Assembly (NCBI RefSeq): GCF_900104605.1
Contig: NZ_LT629960.1
Span: 1,550,001-1,614,000 of the forward strand
Reading direction: 5' to 3'
From: Tidjanibacter massiliensis
GTDB taxonomy: Bacteria > Bacteroidota > Bacteroidia > Bacteroidales > Rikenellaceae
Length of the DNA: 64,000 nucleotides
Part shown: positions 63,114-64,000 of the stretch, piece by piece
How positions within the stretch are numbered: the stretch's first letter is position 1
Layout of the letters: every line of letters begins with the position of its first letter
Position numbers and translations under genes: made by a program
Notes under the pieces: model-generated
What the model saw: the letters and a program-made list of their open reading frames with translations, nothing else
Databases searched by the model: none
What the model was told of the DNA's origin: nothing

Positions 63114-63688
63114 GCAACTACATCATACTCACCGACCAGCAGCTCGTCACCCTTGCCCACGACGGGGATGCCGTAGCTTTCGAGACGCTTTTCAACCGCT
63201 ATCGGGACGGCATCTACAAACTCTACCTCAACCGGACGGGAGGCAACCGCGACGATGCCGACGACCTGCTGCAGGAGACTTTCATCAAGGTCTTCCTCAA
63301 CCTCGGCAAATACGATACGGCCTTCACTTTCGGCCAGTGGATATATACCATCGCGCGGAACACCTTCATCGACTTCATGCGCAAAAGGCGCGACGACCTG
63401 CAGATAGACACCTCCCCGGCAGGCGGGACGGCTTACATCAATCCCCCTTCGCACGAGGCTACGCCCGAAGAGCGCGTCATCAACAACCAGAACGGCAAAC
63501 AGCTCGAGAATCACCTCTCGCACATGACGCCGCGTTACCGGCGGCTGATAGAACTGCGTTTCTTCAAGGAGTACTCCTACGAGGAGATAGCCGCCGAACT
63601 CGACATCCCGCTCGGAACGGTCAAAACGCAGATACACCGCGCCCGTACCCAACTCTGCAAACTCATCGTGGAGAGCGGCATTCTGTAA
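63104..63688 (+). CDS. ECF-type RNA polymerase sigma factor
   Basis: 194 residues. Region 2 (FETLFNRYRDGIYKLYLNRTGGNRDDADDLLQETFIKVFLNLGKY, then FGQWIYTIARNTFIDFMRKRRDD) and region 4 (YRRLIELRFFKEYSYEEIAAELDIPLGTVKTQIHRARTQL) are complete and without region 3, as in sigma-70 group IV. It directs RNA polymerase to a special promoter set. The gene overlaps the glycosyltransferase by 10 bases. No anti-sigma or FecR-like gene follows within the remaining 312 bases, so its control is not visible. Confidence 0.93.
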   Translation: MEISNYIILTDQQLVTLAHDGDAVAFETLFNRYRDGIYKLYLNRTGGNRDDADDLLQETFIKVFLNLGKYDTAFTFGQWIYTIARNTFIDFMRKRRDDLQIDTSPAGGTAYINPPSHEATPEERVINNQNGKQLENHLSHMTPRYRRLIELRFFKEYSYEEIAAELDIPLGTVKTQIHRARTQLCKLIVESGIL

Positions 63689-63887
63689 GAACGCCGGCCG
63701 AATTTTCCGTCCGCGCGACAGCGGGCCGCACACACGTTCCCCCCTCTGTGCAGCCCCCTCCCCGAAACTCCTCCGCGGCCTTCCTACCCACAAATCTCCG
63801 CCTTCCGGCCGTTCGCTTCGGCCGAACGAGAAAAATGCCGAAAAGCGCACGTTCTTTTCCGCCAGCTACTCAGGTAGGAGATACAAA
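63689..63887. other. Gap after the sigma factor gene
   Basis: About 200 bases, GC-rich, with no gene or promoter that I can support. Confidence 0.4.
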
Positions 63888-63916
63888 ACGGGGCGGCGGA
63901 AAACCCGTCGCCCCGT
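63888..63916 (-). terminator. Terminator, probably of a leftward gene beyond the right edge
   Basis: ACGGGGCGACGG...CCGCCGCCCCGT, a 12-bp stem with one G-T pair. On the minus strand TTTTGTATC follows, so it suits a gene coming from the right. The reverse strand also shows a TAG stop near 63995-63997, compatible with such a gene end. Confidence 0.55.
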
Positions 63917-63942
63917 CCTCATTTCCATTCCCGCCCCCAGCC

Positions 63943-63962
63943 TTCGTACCGTACGGTACGAA
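63943..63962. repeat. Perfect 20-bp palindrome
   Basis: TTCGTACCGTACGGTACGAA reads the same on both strands. Such a palindrome is expected less than once by chance in a window of this size. It lies between a probable gene end and its terminator. Confidence 0.6.
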
Positions 63963-64000
63963 TAACCTGCGGGGAGCGGCAGCCGGCCGGAACGCTACTC

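Overview
The window looks like chromosomal DNA of a high-GC member of the Bacteroidales, most likely Alistipes or a close Rikenellaceae relative. This rests on four things: Bacteroidetes-type promoters (a TAnnTTTG box at -7, sometimes a TTG/TTTG at -33) in front of many genes; few Shine-Dalgarno sequences; many short lipoprotein signal peptides; and a typical gene set (PCMD-domain lipoprotein, MqnE of the futalosine menaquinone route, ATP-type PEP carboxykinase, a Tgt that has lost zinc cysteines). The genus is inferred from composition and content, not from a marker search. I found no prophage, insertion sequence, CRISPR array or rRNA; most of the window is housekeeping and central metabolism.

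Layout. 1-8.2 kb: start of a glycosyltransferase, bacterioferritin, acyl-ACP thioesterase, a DUF2975/XRE pair, a large M16 zinc protease, a TorF-like outer-membrane protein and Ogt. 8.6-14.5 kb: class III aminotransferase with aspartokinase (tightly coupled), a prolyl oligopeptidase and dapD. 14.5-20.3 kb: a 978-residue PCMD surface lipoprotein overlapping a beta-barrel gene, then birA and pdxB, closed by a terminator. 20.4-26.2 kb: a lipoprotein, fabI, tRNA-Pro(GGG), an AI-2E family permease, an Ig-like lipoprotein, HPF and a Xer recombinase. 26.3-30.2 kb: dolichol-phosphate-mannose-synthase-like glycosyltransferase, a YdeI-like protein, tgt and an LptF/LptG permease.

30.2-41 kb: aspartate ammonia-lyase, a DUF3089 hydrolase, PEP carboxykinase, HemW, a GNAT acetyltransferase and an etfB-etfA-acyl-CoA dehydrogenase cluster. 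41.4-49.1 kb: a TPR lipoprotein-like/exported protein, an MFS permease, RNase R and an AsmA-like envelope protein. 49.2-54.6 kb: the proline-degradation pair PRODH-P5CDH, a patatin and an exported alpha/beta hydrolase. 54.7-64 kb: Ndk, an RluD-type pseudouridine synthase, a PASTA protein, mqnE, rpmH (L34), a probable independent small RNA, rsmG, an FAD oxidoreductase gene broken by a 44-bp tandem duplication, a membrane glycosyltransferase and an ECF sigma factor.

Together the metabolic genes (PRODH/P5CDH, AspA, PckA, EtfAB/acyl-CoA dehydrogenase) fit an anaerobe that ferments amino acids and makes sugars by gluconeogenesis. The items most worth a second look are the ~185-nt candidate small RNA at 59.25-59.44 kb, the 44-bp duplication at 60.48-60.57 kb, the palindromic sites at the pckA and aspA promoters, and the dapD/aminotransferase evidence for a succinylase lysine pathway. 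I do not see a clear wholly new multi-gene system; the best candidates for an uncharacterised one are the PCMD lipoprotein/barrel pair and the DUF2975/XRE pair.
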